Translations under genes and position numbers: made by a program | Origin: Limnoperna fortunei | Lineage: Eukaryota; Mollusca; Bivalvia; Mytilida; Modiolidae | NCBI GenBank assembly: GCA_944474755.1 | Contig: OX104115.1 | Coordinates: forward strand, 57,292,648 to 57,356,647 | DNA: 64,000 nt | Reading direction: 5' to 3' | The notes under the pieces: model-generated | Database searches by the model: none | Told to the model about the DNA's origin: nothing | What the model saw: only the letters and a program-made list of their open reading frames with translations | Shown: positions 11,801 through 26,800 of the stretch, piece after piece | Layout of the letters: each line of letters opens with the position of its first letter | How positions within the stretch are numbered: the stretch's first letter is position 1

Positions 11801-14800
11801 GTTACCCATCTTTGTGTAATTTCGTAGTTGGAATTTGTTCTTTAAATACATAAGGGCGATATTGCTTGGACAGATTTATAAGACGTTTTCAGTGGTTATA
11901 TACATACATAATGTGAAATAAAGGTTGATCTGCAAATGTGTACAATCTGTAACTGAATTTTTCCCGCATCGAAGTGACTTTATATCAATAAATTTCTTTC
12001 GGCTTTTTGTAGCTATGTATTGCCTGCTGTTCTGCGTTGTATTACAACAAAATGTTTCATCCAGTATTATACGTAACTATATGTAAAATAGAGTTGAAGT
12101 CTTACTTAAAGTATAATTAAACAATTAACAGGTTAACTTGTTTGGTACGGTGTAAAGATAGATTCTTAGAGCATTATGATTCTTTGTTCTAATAGTCGGA
12201 CTTGCATATATTAAATAGATAGTTTTCGGTTCTATTTCCTTTAACTACTCTTCTGTTTGTTCAACAATAATCCAAGTGTACAGGATTGTCAAAATCAGTG
12301 TACAATATTTTTATATTGCCTGTCCTAACAATGTGTCCCTGTTCAGTCAAAAAAGTCAAATATACTGATTAAATCTCTTTTTTATCGTTACCTGATCGTC
12401 ATTTGGATTCACCGACAACACATCAACTGCCATTGTAAACGTTTCTTGCCACTTTTCAATGCATATCGTGTAGCATCCCTAGATGTAAATAACAACCAGT
12501 TACAAGAAAATATACAAAAAGAAACAACAACTTTTTTCAAACCTTTTTTAAAAGGTATTAAAAAAATTATTATAATTTATTTACAAAATGATGTATGATA
12601 AATTAGTATTATTCCCAACCCTATACACACAAATCATAACGTAGATTGTAAAAAGACTCGGTTTTGATTTATACTAAAAAAATACAAAAAGTTGACGTGA
12701 AGTCAAAACAGATGAACCTAATACTGACGCAAAAATTCACAACTATAGTTGTGACTTTAGCCTCAGATTAAATTAATTGGCAAATTTACAAAATATATTC
12801 CTGTTATTAGCTTGATATCTGTTTTAATTTCTTAGCAGTCGCTATAATTCATTTCGATGGAGTGTAGTTGTCTAAATGCATGCTGAGAAACACTCAAAGT
12901 GTACACAATGATTTATTTTATAACTATGTATTTTTAACAAATTTATGTAACATATAACTGACTATAGAAACAATTTAAAAACTTTTAGGATGTAGAAACT
13001 GCACAAGGAGGTTGATTTTTGAACAATATATTTCAAGCAGGATTTAACAAAACAACACTTCGAATATTAACTGTGTTAATAAATTTTTTATCAGCATTTT
13101 TAAACTTTGATTAATTACAGATGACGATTTGTCTATCTACAGGTTAAGTCTTCCTCAAAGGTTAGCCCATCACTTATTTTATTGGGAACTTTGCGGTTAA
13201 CACATAATAAAAAGGTACTTACAATAAGTGTGGCATAAAGTGTCTGAAGAACTTTGTCTTCATTGTTCTTTTTTCCAAAGAAGTCAACACATTTATCCAT
13301 GATATCAGTCCATTCATTGTCATACATTTCCGAAAACATTTCTCCCAATTTCATTGGCCTGTTTGGGTCCCCTAGATTCGTTATAGCAGGATTACCGTCA
13401 GTTAACCGTGATCCAGCTATTTTGCTTAATCTTATTGAGAAGTAGAAAATCAAATTAATCAATATACAATATGAATATGGAAATGCTAAATGTTTCTGAA
13501 AAGAAGCTATTGTAGTTTTTCAATAGGGTCATATGTGAACTATGGTGGCGACCTTCTTTGGATTTAAATTTACCCGTAATTCTATAAATTTGTAACGATC
13601 CCCATGAGATCTCTTTTAAACTGATCAACATGCCGTATGCAAAAGGAGCGGTTTGCCCGATTTTTTACTTTCAGCCAATCGGAACGCATTTATAGCATTG
13701 ATATCCATTTTTAATTTCAAATCAGCACAAAAGTTCATAATTATAAAGAACCCTTATGGCTTCATTTCTGCGTGATTGGGTTCAAATGTGTGTTACAGTT
13801 TCTAAGAAGTAGCCGTAAACACGTTTTCTTCCATAGGGCTCTATGTTTTAGAATCGCAGAACATCTCTACTTTAAAACTATGAAAAGAAGAATCTGAGAA
13901 ACATTTCGTCAATATCAAAAATCAATTTTCCAAGTTGTTTATCAAAATAGTTTTGAATTTTTTTCAGCCAATCAGAACGCATTTACAGCCTCGACAGGTA
14001 ATTGAAATATTTAATCACCACTCATAAACTATCTGATGAACTTTTTGGGCAAGTTTGTTTCCAATTATCCAAGTGGCTGTGTAAAAAAAAGATTATTGAA
14101 TGTGATTAGTGTACGTCAGACGACGCCGATGAACGCCAAGTGATGAGGAAAGCTCACCTGCGCCAAAACTAAATTTTTTATCTACATATTCTATGTACTA
14201 TTTTACCACCAAACCCAAAACCTGGTTTGGTGTACTAATTGAGGAATATCAAAAAGCAGTATCATAAAACTGGTAGAATTGTAAGAATTGTAAGTTGTGA
14301 AAACATACAAATTACATAATTATTTACCTCGTTTGAAGACTTTCATTTTCTTCTCTCAATTGCGATATCTCCAGTGTCCTTACAAAAATAATCCATTGAG
14401 TTTTTGATTGTAATTGCGGTCGATTAACACAGTTCAAAGTAACTATGTAAATTATATTAACCTTGGTATCTTTGATGATATTTTTATTTACAATCACTGG
14501 GGCGATACCTCTGCTGGTGGACTGATAGTCACCGAGGGTATCACCAGCCCAGTAGTCACACTCCGGTGCTGACGGGAATATCATATACTTTTTATTGATA
14601 TAGTCATTGTCTAAATTTATTGCCCCAAAATTTCGAAAATTGTTTTAATACTTCTAAGGTTTTTCTATTTTCAAGGTGTGGAAAGCCTTAGTCGGATTTG
14701 CTGTAACGTTTTGGAATTTGGGTGATAAAAGCTCTGCAGTATCTCATTTATTTGGATTTTATATATAGTTTGGGTTTGAGCGCCACTGATGAGTCTTGAC

Positions 14801-17800
14801 AAGTCGAAACACGTGTCTGGCGTAGTAAAATATATTATCCTTGGTATCTTAGATGACATTTTTATTTACAATGTACTGTGCCTTGAACCTCATTGCAGAA
14901 AAATAAGTTTTATCCGCTTATATACAGTATCAGCTTCTGACATTATGTTACGTTATGTAATGTGTTCGTTAACAAAAAAATGATTTTATTTGAAACGACT
15001 GTGACAATCGTGATATGTTGTTGTATTCATAAAATAATAATGGTTTGAACACACTTTTTTATTTTATTACAAAAGCTACAAGCAAGGAACAGTCACAAAT
15101 AGGTTTCGACATTGGAAATGAATCCTAGTTCAACTGTATGGCAAATTAGTCATGACATGTATATTTTTTGAAGTTGTTTAAATTGTAACTTCGCCGGATT
15201 AGCAAATTCTCTATTTATCTCATCCAAAACTTGAAATATATAATGTGTGTCTAGGATTCCTTCGTAATAAACATTACATGAAGTTCATTGCATAATATGA
15301 TTACTAGTATTAAAGTAATGCATACTTACATTTTTTGTTCACATTTTCTAGTCGAATCCTCAATTTTGCCCACAAGTACAACTAACTCTTTGTTAAACTC
15401 TAATTGATCTTCATCCTGTGATTCAATGTTTACTTCGAATCGTTTTCCAGGCTTCTTACTACTCTCAGTGAGAGAAGCCACATGCTGACCAGCACGTTTA
15501 ATTTGTTCTTTTACGTGTCTTTTGAAGTAATCATTTAATCTGTTTTAACATAACAGTAAGAAGAATTAAAAAGACGTTTGTTCTGAGAACAAAAGGTTAT
15601 ACATGTAGCACGAACAATATATATAGATGTTACGAACTATCTGTCTGTTGCTAAGAACAAAATATCACTTCTACTTTCCGCCAATATTCGAACCCAAAGT
15701 GTTTTAAAAGTACGCTACATATCATTTTGGTCTTTCGAGACAAGTTTTGGGCACTGAGAGTCTATTCGGAATTCACCCAGTAAAACCCCCAAAATATACT
15801 TACGGAAACAGAAAAACTTGATATCACGTACTCTCTGACACTGTTACAGTAAGATGAAAACTAATGGTTGGTAAATGTAAAGGAACTGATGATACAGCTT
15901 GATGACATAATTTTGGTAAAAAAAAATTTGACGAGTGTAGGAGAGTGGTATCCTATGAATGTTTCAAGGACTCCACCAAAACTCAGATGTCTTAAGTCAA
16001 AACACCTATAGTCTTCACCATTTTTCTTCCTGTAACATGTCAACGTCAAAGTTCAAAAGTGACCTCGACCTAAGGCATCCTTGTTATCATAAGATGATAT
16101 TGTTGTATAAGGTAGAAGCAGATAATAAATTGGACTTATATTCCTCTCATCAAAACCTTCATTTTGGCATATTGGGTCCAAAACTGTTTGATGATTTGCT
16201 TTTGAGTTTCAATCATTGACACTCTTCGGTTAACCGTTTTTATTTGGCTTATAAATTAATTTTAAATAGATTCATTCTGAATTTCTAATTTCATGCACAG
16301 TGAACTACGTTGGATCTTTTAAGCACTACTTTTTCGAGTTATCGTATTTAAAGCGTTTCGGTTATTCAGTTGTGACTCATAACTTTAAAAACGGTTAGAG
16401 TAATGATGTATAAAGTGATCCTCTCATCAGGACCTTCATTTATTATATTGGATCGAAAACAGGAATTGCAAATCATCTAAACCTGTCTTGGGTACCTTAG
16501 GACTATTTAGAGTTGATAAAATGACACCACGATTTTTGTTTCCGGAGTTACACGTATCTGCCCAAACACCGAAAACCTTGCTATCAAAAAAGCCCAGAAC
16601 CATAAAAGATAAAAGAAACTGAAAAGTGGGGGTGTAAAGGAACCTTTAAGACAACTGTATAACATACTATGGCTAACAACGTTTGACGAGCGTAGGCGAG
16701 CATTATCCTTAAAATGTTTCAAGCACTCCGTTCCGTTATCATTACATCTTAAAAACTGTATGTCGAACACAACTGCAAACTTCACCGCTGGTCATCCCGT
16801 TACATGTTCTTAAATCTCAAAGTTCAGTAATGGTCTTCATCTAAGACCTCCAACCTTATTATCATTACAAGTCGAAACCCGTAAAAGCTGGAAAAATAAT
16901 CCTCTCATCGAGACCTTTTTTGGTATTATAAGTCAGAAAGAAAAAGTGTTCTGTGTGCCAGGGTGAACTGCAAAGGTGTACCGGTAATTTCTAATACATT
17001 CATGGTATAAAATGTCTTTACATGTCGCGACACAAATTTATTACGCGTAAAAATAACAATAAGAAACAGACGAAAAACAGGAAGTCTTTCCACTGAGAAA
17101 GTGCAAAGCCGTTTAAAGTAATCGTAATCGAAAGTGATTATTTAAGCTGTGAGTAAAATTTGGCATCTCATTATATCCTGAACTAAAAAATATACGAAAT
17201 TTTGCAACCAGAATTGACCTGTTTTATCACACAAAAGAACCATGTTACAGGTTACAATGTTGTATTGTTCCTTAATGTATTTTTATTCTGTCTTCTAATA
17301 TTTCTTATTTCTTATTTCTTATTGGTTACAACATATAGATATCCTATTTTATTCATTAGCCCGCACGTCTGATCGACTTCTCCTTACTATAACCCGTTCA
17401 TGGACTTAATGAAACCCGACCAACATTAAAATCAGTTACACCTATTTCACCTATTAAGTACAGTACACAAAAAGAAAAATCGATGAATGTGTCCATGGGA
17501 CACAGATGCCCCCGCTAAATGAAGTCCCAAACAGGAAGTAGTTTTCCGACAAGTCGTGAAATTTTAGGACGTACCACCTGTGATACTGAACCACGCTGCC
17601 AAATTTCAAATTGTTCTCATGTACGGTTTCTGAGAAAAGCTTAACGGAAATTCGTACGTACGGACGGACGGACGTGCGGACGGACAGACGGACGGACATG
17701 ACTAAAACTTTATGCCCCGGACAAGTCGTCGCGGTGGCATAAAAATAGCGAAGAAAACCGACCGAATAACAAGAGCCAAAACTCAAGGACAATTACAAAT

Positions 17801-20800
17801 CACAAACATGTACAGCGCAACACAAAAACCAAAAATACAAAAACCGAGAAAAATAACCCCGAACCCAATAAAAGCCATAGGTGCACTCAGGTGAAGGACG
17901 AGTAAGCTGTGCCTGTCTCTAATGAGACACCCGTCGAGTTGCTCATTGTCATGTCTTGGAAAAAGTCAAGTCCAGGAATAGGAAACACTACCTATGACTC
18001 AGCAAAATATCCGATCGTATTTGAGAGATTAATTTCCCATAACGATCAACAAAGTCATGGGTCATGGTGACGAGTTTTCAGGTTACAGGACAACAATAAA
18101 AATTCATAACAAAATCGTCATTAAAGGACAATAACTCCTATAAGGAGTCAACTGACAATTTCAGACCAAAAAATGAAATGTAGGACTTGTATTGCTGATC
18201 ATTTAAAAGTAAAGCTATTAACAATCGCAAAGAGGTGTCGACATTGCAAAACAATTCTTAATTATCTTTAAGGGGAAATGAGTCGTGAGGTTCATGATGT
18301 TTTCAAACATGTTTTGTTTATGCAAATAACAGCGCCAGAGGTGACACTGTTTACTGTAGCCTATTAAATGTTATTGTTTTATTTAATACTTTCACCAAAT
18401 CTGAAATTTTATTATTGGGAAGTTGTTTCTCCAGTTAAGATGTATACAATCAAATATATTCGGTACATTATAAAAAAAACTATAAGTTATGCATACTTAC
18501 AGTTTTTGTTCAGATTTTGTAGTTGATTCTTCAATTTTGCCCACAAGTAAAACCAATCCATTGTTAAATTCTGATAGATCTTCATCGTGTGATTCACTTT
18601 TTACTTCAAATCGTTTGCCAGGCTTTTTACTAGTCCCAGTGAGGGAAGTTACATGTTGACAGGCACTTTTAATGTGTTCGTTTACATGTTTTCTGAAGTT
18701 ATTATGAACTCTGTTTTAAAATAATGGTAATAATGAAAAGAACGTATATTGACATAATTTTTAATTTACATTCTGATAGACAAACAAAAATACAAAAACT
18801 CGCGCGCGTGTGTGTGTGTGTTCTAAAGGTCTGAGTAATATTTTAGATTTAGCGGAAGTTGTAAATAAAATAAATAAATATATAAAGGGTCTAAAGAAGT
18901 CCACCAACCAGTACAAACATCTATATATATTAGTCAATAAAAACTTTCCCGAATGTAAATCAGTTACTTTTTTGCTGCCACATATAAACCTTATACAAGT
19001 GTTGATTGAAAAGATCCAAGGCATATTCGCAATCGATGTAGTGAACTGTATCAGGGATTTTCACATATGACTTGCGAGCTGAACCATAAACGAAGCAACC
19101 TGAATCTTATTTCTTTGGAACCAGAGCTTTTTAAGTTAAGTACAATATCACGCTCATCACCCTAATCGGTAAAAGATACAACTTTTAACTTTAGGGCACT
19201 TATTTTCAACATTTACATATGTGCAAGCAAGGTAAGCTTGTACTTGGAGTCAACAATCAAACAAGGGAAAGAAGTTCCTTTAACAATTTAATAGGACATT
19301 AATTGTAATGTTAGTTCGGAATCAGGATGATTTTTTTCTTTTAATTCAAAATTTGCATTCCAACAGTTCTGGCAGTGGAGAATTCAAAACCTATCTAATT
19401 GCCTATTTCTCAATTCTTTTTAAACACACTTGATTTGACTTTCGATGTTATTCAAGTTGTGTTTCCACATAGAATACAAATTCATCAAAGATACCAAGGT
19501 AAATAGAATTTACTACGCCAGAGTCGCGTTTCATCTAATTAAGACTCATCAGTAGCGCTCAAACCCCAACAATATTTAAAATCCAAATGAAAAAGATCTT
19601 GTAGAGCTTATATCACCAAACAATTTCAAAACAAGTTATATCAAATCCGGCTAAGGCTATCTACACCTTGAAAATAGAAAAACCTTAGAATTAAAATAAT
19701 TTCGAAATTTCAGGGCAGTTAATTTAGACAATGACTATATCACTAAAAGAATCAATGATATTCCTGTGAGCACCGAAGTGTGACTACTGGGCAGGTGATA
19801 TATTTGGAAATTGTCAGCAATCATCAATATTATCTTTTTAGATTTGAGTAGGATTATTGCTAGGTAAACACAGTTCAATTATAAAGAATTATACATTTTT
19901 CATCACCAGTTCAAGATTTTTGTAATAACATTTTGGTTAACATAAAAAATGATTTTTTTTTAATTTTATGCTACCAATAACAAAATACCGAACACATGGA
20001 AACTGTAAAAAAAATAATCCATAAATCATCCAGGAACCGGCAAGCTCGAGAATCAACAACAAAAAACACCGTTACATCACCAATGGTACTGACTTTGTCC
20101 AGGCATTTCAAAAGAAATGGTGAGTTAAACCAGGTTTTATGGCATGCAAAACCTCCCACTTTCACTACTGTATTTTGAAATCATACACCACCATTCGGCA
20201 AAAGGTGTATCAAATGTTAATCGAATCACAATCACTATAAACTTAATTCAAAATTCGAAAACTATCTGCAACCCTATTTTCAAACAAAATAGAATATTTA
20301 TCAACAAAAAATGGTATCTACAGTAAAATCTTATTAAAGGCTTGGAAGAGTCATTTTCTACTCTTCTTACCTTGGTTTTTAAGTCTATCCCGAAGAAATT
20401 GGTGACATTTGCAAAAATGCTTTCACTCACGACAACCTCTTGCAAACCTGCACGAAATATAGGCACCGTATGCTGGAATATTACCTAACATGGCTTCATC
20501 TACATTATGTGTTGAGACTTACACTTCACAAATGACAGCACAATAGTTTACGACGAAGGAGTCGATTTCGATTTCAAGACTATACCCTTTTCCTAAGTTG
20601 TGAGATAATTTGATTTCATGTACCATCCAACCCATCTTTGTTTTTTTCTTAATTTTCTAGATAAGCTTCAATGTGTAATGTAGTTACTGGCACACAGTTA
20701 ACTGTACTTTATTATGTCTTTTTAAAAGAAGTGTATGAACTTTACATGCACTTAAAAATAGGTATATACAACAGTGAATTATAAAACTGATCAAATCAAG

Positions 20801-23800
20801 TATAAATATGCAATTTCTTGTGCAGTTTTGATAAGAATAGTGTATTAACTAATCTTAAAATAATAAATGCAATCATAATTTTGTGATTGGCAAGTTTTAT
20901 CGTTTGAAAATACAAATATTTTTTACAAATCAGTGTAAAGTAATGCAGAGTGTCTTCATTTGTTTGCAGAATTTAATTCTTTATTAATACATGCATTGAA
21001 TTTTTAACTGATTAATTCCAGGTTTTATATAGCACAAGAGCAATATTAGTGATTATTGTTCCAACGCTGATTAAAACCTCATATAGGACAAAGGAATAGC
21101 AAGCAAATTGCAATTTGATATTTCAACAAATAGACCAGCCTAATTCTAATATCATAAAATATTGTTTAGAATTTGACATACTAGCAGGAACTAAAACCAC
21201 GCATCAAAGCAAATATCAAAATGTAATGCAGTTGTATGAAAAGAAAGCAAAGGAAATCGACCGAACAACAAGAGCCAAAAGTCATAGGGACAATTACGAA
21301 ACGGATATAGACAAACATAATACACACACATGTTTTAAGTAATCTATTATTCTGTCATGTTTTAAATATTCATATCATATTGATATTCTCAATATGATAT
21401 TAATGTAGATTTATACAAAATTGTTGAAAACATTTGTTTACCATGTAATATACAACTGAATTATCAAGATTAATTTCTTAAGCTTAAAATGGACCAGCAG
21501 AAGCTAATGTTACCAATTTGTTCTGTTAACTATCACGTTTCAGGGTTTTAGTCTCAAATAAAGAATCTTTTTCAGTACGTTCTTTGAACAACTATTCTTT
21601 TCACATTTAGAAGCCCACTTGCTTCCCCAAGACTGCATGGATTTCGTTATATAATATAATCCGCGTATCTTGTATATTTTATCCGCGGAATCTGGCTTAA
21701 TCTCTATCATGTTCTGACATTTATTTACGTTAGGTTACGTGCGCCTGTTATTTTAATAAAATGACGTGAATTGTGTTGTTTATAAAGAATCCGATTTATT
21801 AAAATGCAGGTTTAAAACATACCTAAATTTTATTATATTTGATGACACATATTTGCCGTTAATATATGGGTCATTTAAAAATACTTAGCGTATTTGTACC
21901 TAAATGTCAAGTATATACATTATCACACGGTAGTACACATGTACTATGAAGCTATATTTCATATAGCAGATTTGGCCAAGTGGTCTAAAGCTGGACATAA
22001 TTAAGGCGAATAGGTGCCACACTGTCACAACGGTGCCAGTTCGAATCCCGCTGAGGGTAAGCAAAACATCTGACAGTACTAATCCAATTTTTACAGTGTT
22101 GATCATAATTTGTATACGTTAATCTTAAATTTAACGTTTACATGTCGGATGACTTTAATGCATATCTATTTTAGCCAATTCAAACCTACGTAATATTCTG
22201 TCTAAGTTTTGTGATCATTTCCTTTGCATCTTGGACGGAATTTCTGGCCTTTTTATCATTTGTCGCAGATTGTGGGGTAATTCCTGGTATTTGCAAAAGT
22301 AAAGCTTCCATTTCCCTACAAAATAGATACATATTATTATTATAATAATCTATGGGTTTTGATACATAATTGAGAAAACTTGGCTGGTTGAATTGTCGGC
22401 AAAATCTACTGAGCTGTATTTCAGCAATATTCAGAACAAATTAATGCACAATAAATCAATTCAGAAATAACAAAGGACCAATTAGGACACACATGGTACA
22501 GCTAACAACGTATGTAGAGTAAGGTAGGAACAGATTTTTTTGCCTTCGATTCGCCTTCTTTTATACAACCTGACAAACCTATGACGAGGGATCCGAATAA
22601 CCGGTACCAATGGTCGCACTTGATAGGTCTAAGACGTACCCTGGAAACTATCCACCTTACAATATTACGAAATAAAGATAATATTGTAAGTTTCATATAA
22701 ATATGAAAAACAGGAATTAAATATTCTTCAGTTGTAATACATATTTTAAAAACCGCCGTATTTTCAAAATCAGTTTATACTTTTGTCAAAATTGTTTGTC
22801 TTTTATGTCTGTTTCAGCGTAAGAAACATTGAATCTACATTCATTATTACACCTTTCTTATTTTTCTATTTGTTTGTTAAAAATGTATAATATATATCTC
22901 ACCAAAAATTCTTCTGCAATGTTTCTAATTCCTCCTTTGTCTTTTTCAAATCGCAAGCATCTGCAAGCAATGCAGCGCACATGTTGGGAATCAAATTTGA
23001 TGTATTTGTATCGTGTTTGCTCTTTTCCTTACACGTCCTATAAATGTCTTGTCTTTCGTTCTTAATAATATTTAATATCTCTTCCCTTTCTGTTTTAAGG
23101 TTGCTACCAAAAAATCATAGTATGCTCAAGGCTGTGCGGTTGTAATTTCAAAACAGTCAATAAATTTCCTAATCAAAAACAATTTCCAGTGTTTGTTTAT
23201 GGGCAGAATTGATAATATTTAATTTTTTTAGTTTGAAAACATATTTAATACAATAATGACTGCAAAATAAGTTTAACTGATAAAAAAATAATACTCGTAA
23301 AAAAAATATTTCATTTTCTGAGCAAAATTAAAACCAAAAAAGTCGCATTAATATATTCATATATACCCTGTATGCAAGCAATGTAACACGCTAGGCAGAT
23401 ATTAGTTCAGAACCATTGCTTTTTTTGCTTTATTATGGTTGTTGGTTCTGTAATTTGCCGGTTTCTCGGACTTGAATTGTCTTCGTTGACAGTTTTATCG
23501 ATGTTATTACCTTCATTACAAGGTTGTTACTTATTTTGCACCTGATGTTGCCAATTTATATAGTCTGTGTGGATTTTGACTGCCTTTATTTTTTTCTTTC
23601 ATTTATTCAAATATTGAGTAAGGCAATTCAACCTCTTTGGTCGTGGAAAAAAACAAAACATTTTTTTTCATTTTTTAGCCAACGTTAAAAATGCAAGTTA
23701 CATTATAAGTATGTTAACATATTTATGAATACTAGTATATAAATTCGCTGGATACACATCTATTATAACTTAAATCAATTGATAAACAGTTTGCATACAA

Positions 23801-26800
23801 AGATACAATGAAATATAAAGAGGTAACTTCTTTAAAATATTTACTCTAATTCTTGTTGTTGCATAAATTTTTCATTGGAAATTCCAAGAACCTGTTTTTT
23901 CTTATCAGGATTGGCATCCATATTTTCCCTCTGTTTGACTAGGACGCTTTTGATTTCGTCTATTGCGCTCTGTAGGTCTTTAGGCACTGTATCATTGTTC
24001 GTGTTCGCTGTCCTATTTGATACTCCTATTTGTGATTTAGCTAATTTCCATACATCTCTGCAAATAAACGTTGAAATTTCATAACTATATATTTTAGTGC
24101 AATAATTGCACAATCACTGACATCTGCACAATCACTGATAAAAGTAAATTCTATTAACCTTGGTATCTTTGATGACATTTATTTTATCGCATTCTTCTAA
24201 TACAAAAAAGTGGGTTAAAGTTTGAACTAGAGTAAATTGTCACTTAAGACCTGCTGGAATGTAGTGTTAATACATTTGTATATGTCATTAAGCTTGTACA
24301 AACGCTAAACAAAACGTCCCCTGAATAAAATGATATGTGAAAATAATTAGGCTGGCAATTGAATAAAAAGTTACAAATATGTCTATTTAATAGAGAGTGA
24401 CAGCGAGCTCAATGATATGGGTATCCCCATTCTAAAAATAGGCTCTTTTCTATACTATAAAGTTTAAATTTTGTTGACTTAAAAAAGTGTTTGTTTATCT
24501 CTACCTTTATAGAAGATCGCATTAATGTCCATTGTAACAAAACTGTATAATATGCCCATTCATCTTTTTAATTACCTATCATAACTGAAAATAAGAATAA
24601 CTGAAAACAACTTCGAATGTTTTCCATAATAATATTGTTATGTGTAAGCAGATATACAATTTTCTAATTTGGTTCTTTGCCCAGCGCTGTATGTAGCTAA
24701 AAGAATGCATGAGACAGAAACACATGTTGATCAGGATTTCCCAAGTTTGTAACCTTTGGCTCGTTAATGTACATTACTACGTCTAATTTTATTAACTGTA
24801 GAGATCTAACAACATTCCTTTAAAGGTCATTTCAGATATAACCTTTCATATAAATATTACCCAATGAATAATTCGGGCATCAAAAAACATTAACGAATCA
24901 AATGTAAGCATTTACCTTAACTTCATGTTTACCGGTGAAATTGGTACAATAACACCAGAGATATGCCGAATAATAACACATGATTTCAAGCACAAAAGGT
25001 GGTTAAAACAATTTTTGATTGGTCAATAGAGAAGTTCATCTTGAGATGACCTGTAATGGATGTTGTTAGATCTTCATAGCGATAGAGCAAGTGAAAGATT
25101 TGGTTTTAATTAGATTGGTTTTGTCAATGTGGATGTACGATCAAAAAATTAATGAATTGGTCTGGTTTAAAAATTTAATATATGATTAGGTCCCATTTAA
25201 TAATGTCCAGAAATATATGAATAGGTTGGGGTTTTTTTTATTTCCGTCCTCAGAACCTCTACCTAAAAGTACCCTTTGTTACTCCCCCCTTGCGTTGCCA
25301 CGGTATATATGGAGTACTAAATATAAGGTTACGCCTCAAATTATTTTCGTGATCTAATGCATACGCTGATATTAACGATATACACATGTATGCTTGTTCG
25401 TTTTATTTCAGTGTGCTTTAACAAGATTTTTCCAAACTGAGGTTCTCGCAACAAGTTAAAGAAATCCTGTGTGTATCTGCAATGTCTTCATTTAAACTGC
25501 ATGTTTAAAAATTATCAATTTATGGCATAAGTAGTTAAAAATTAAGCAATGGCTGTGCAAGTAGGTTCTGCTAAAATGAAATTTCTCCGGTGCTCGCCTC
25601 ATTTTCGATTGTCGTTTCTCTGCGAATTCTAAAAGACATATTTTTATCGGATTTATATATATACGGACATTGTAACATCTTATGAAAAAAACGAAATTAA
25701 TGCATTTCATTCACATGGCTAAAACATCTATATTAAAGATGATTCTACAGACAACATATTATTTTTATAGCCTGAATGAATGTGTGTGATTAAATTAATT
25801 GTTAAGCATTGAATTTCACAAAGGTGTTCAGTAAAATGACAAAAACAATACTTCAACAAGAACGCTACAAAAAAATAGAACAGAATAATGCATTAAAATT
25901 ATAAATAAAACGCATCTAAACTAAATAAAAAAATGTCAAGCCTTTTTTAAATGCCTACCATTGCTAATTCGTTTTTTTTTTGTATATTTTTCGTGATGGG
26001 TTTGTGGATTTTCCTTTATCCATGACTTGGTAATTTCGTCTTTTGAATAAGCATTATTGATAACGTCTCATGTAAAAGCATTTTACAAAATTGATATTCC
26101 AGAGACGATCCAATTTTGCCTTGTTTGAGCCCTAAACAATCATATGCATTTTTCCTCTTTGTGATGCCTTTAAAAACTTGCTATATTTCATCTTATGGAC
26201 ACCACTGTACTGTCTTGTATTTGAAAATAAGTTGAGGTAAATTATTGATAAAGTATGATATTCCACAGGATTAAATATTTCAGATTATTTTTTAATTAAT
26301 TTTGCCCTCTATTAACAGACTAATACAGTTAAATATCATAAATATGACAAAAATTCAATTACAGAATATACAGACCATACCGTTACACTATTATAAAATG
26401 CGTCTGTAAGGAGAAACCAAGAAGAAAATACTAGTTTCCATATAATTGCTTGTAAAAGAATGTCATTAAAGATACCAAGGTTAACAAAAATTCTACGCCC
26501 GACACGCGTTTCGTCTAATCAAGACCCATCGGTGGCACTCAAACCCAAACAATATTAGAAATGCAGATGATGAAAATGTTGTAGAGCTTTATCATCAAAA
26601 CATGGCATAACTTGGAAGAACATATATTGACAATATACTATTGGGACTTTGAAATCATTATTAAATATCTAAGGATTCAGTTATGTAAAATGTATCCTTA
26701 GTTGTCTTTACATACGTGACTTATAAAAGCCTTCGAATCTTTATTGGTCATCTTTGAACTTTATCTTTTAAAAAGGGGAAAGGTCATTTCTAATTTTAGA

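Noticed and set aside
17712..17894. Open frame over the ACGG repeat and its flank
   Set aside because: It lies in a dispersed repeat inside an intron and has no recognisable motif.
21966..22050. Possible tRNA gene
   Set aside because: Box A and B are present, but the arms do not pair as a cloverleaf and the sequence continues as a SINE shared with 11,518-11,721.
25492..25710. Possible exon of the MIEAP-like gene on the minus strand
   Set aside because: There is an acceptor-like tract but no usable donor, and the phase was not compatible with the neighbours.
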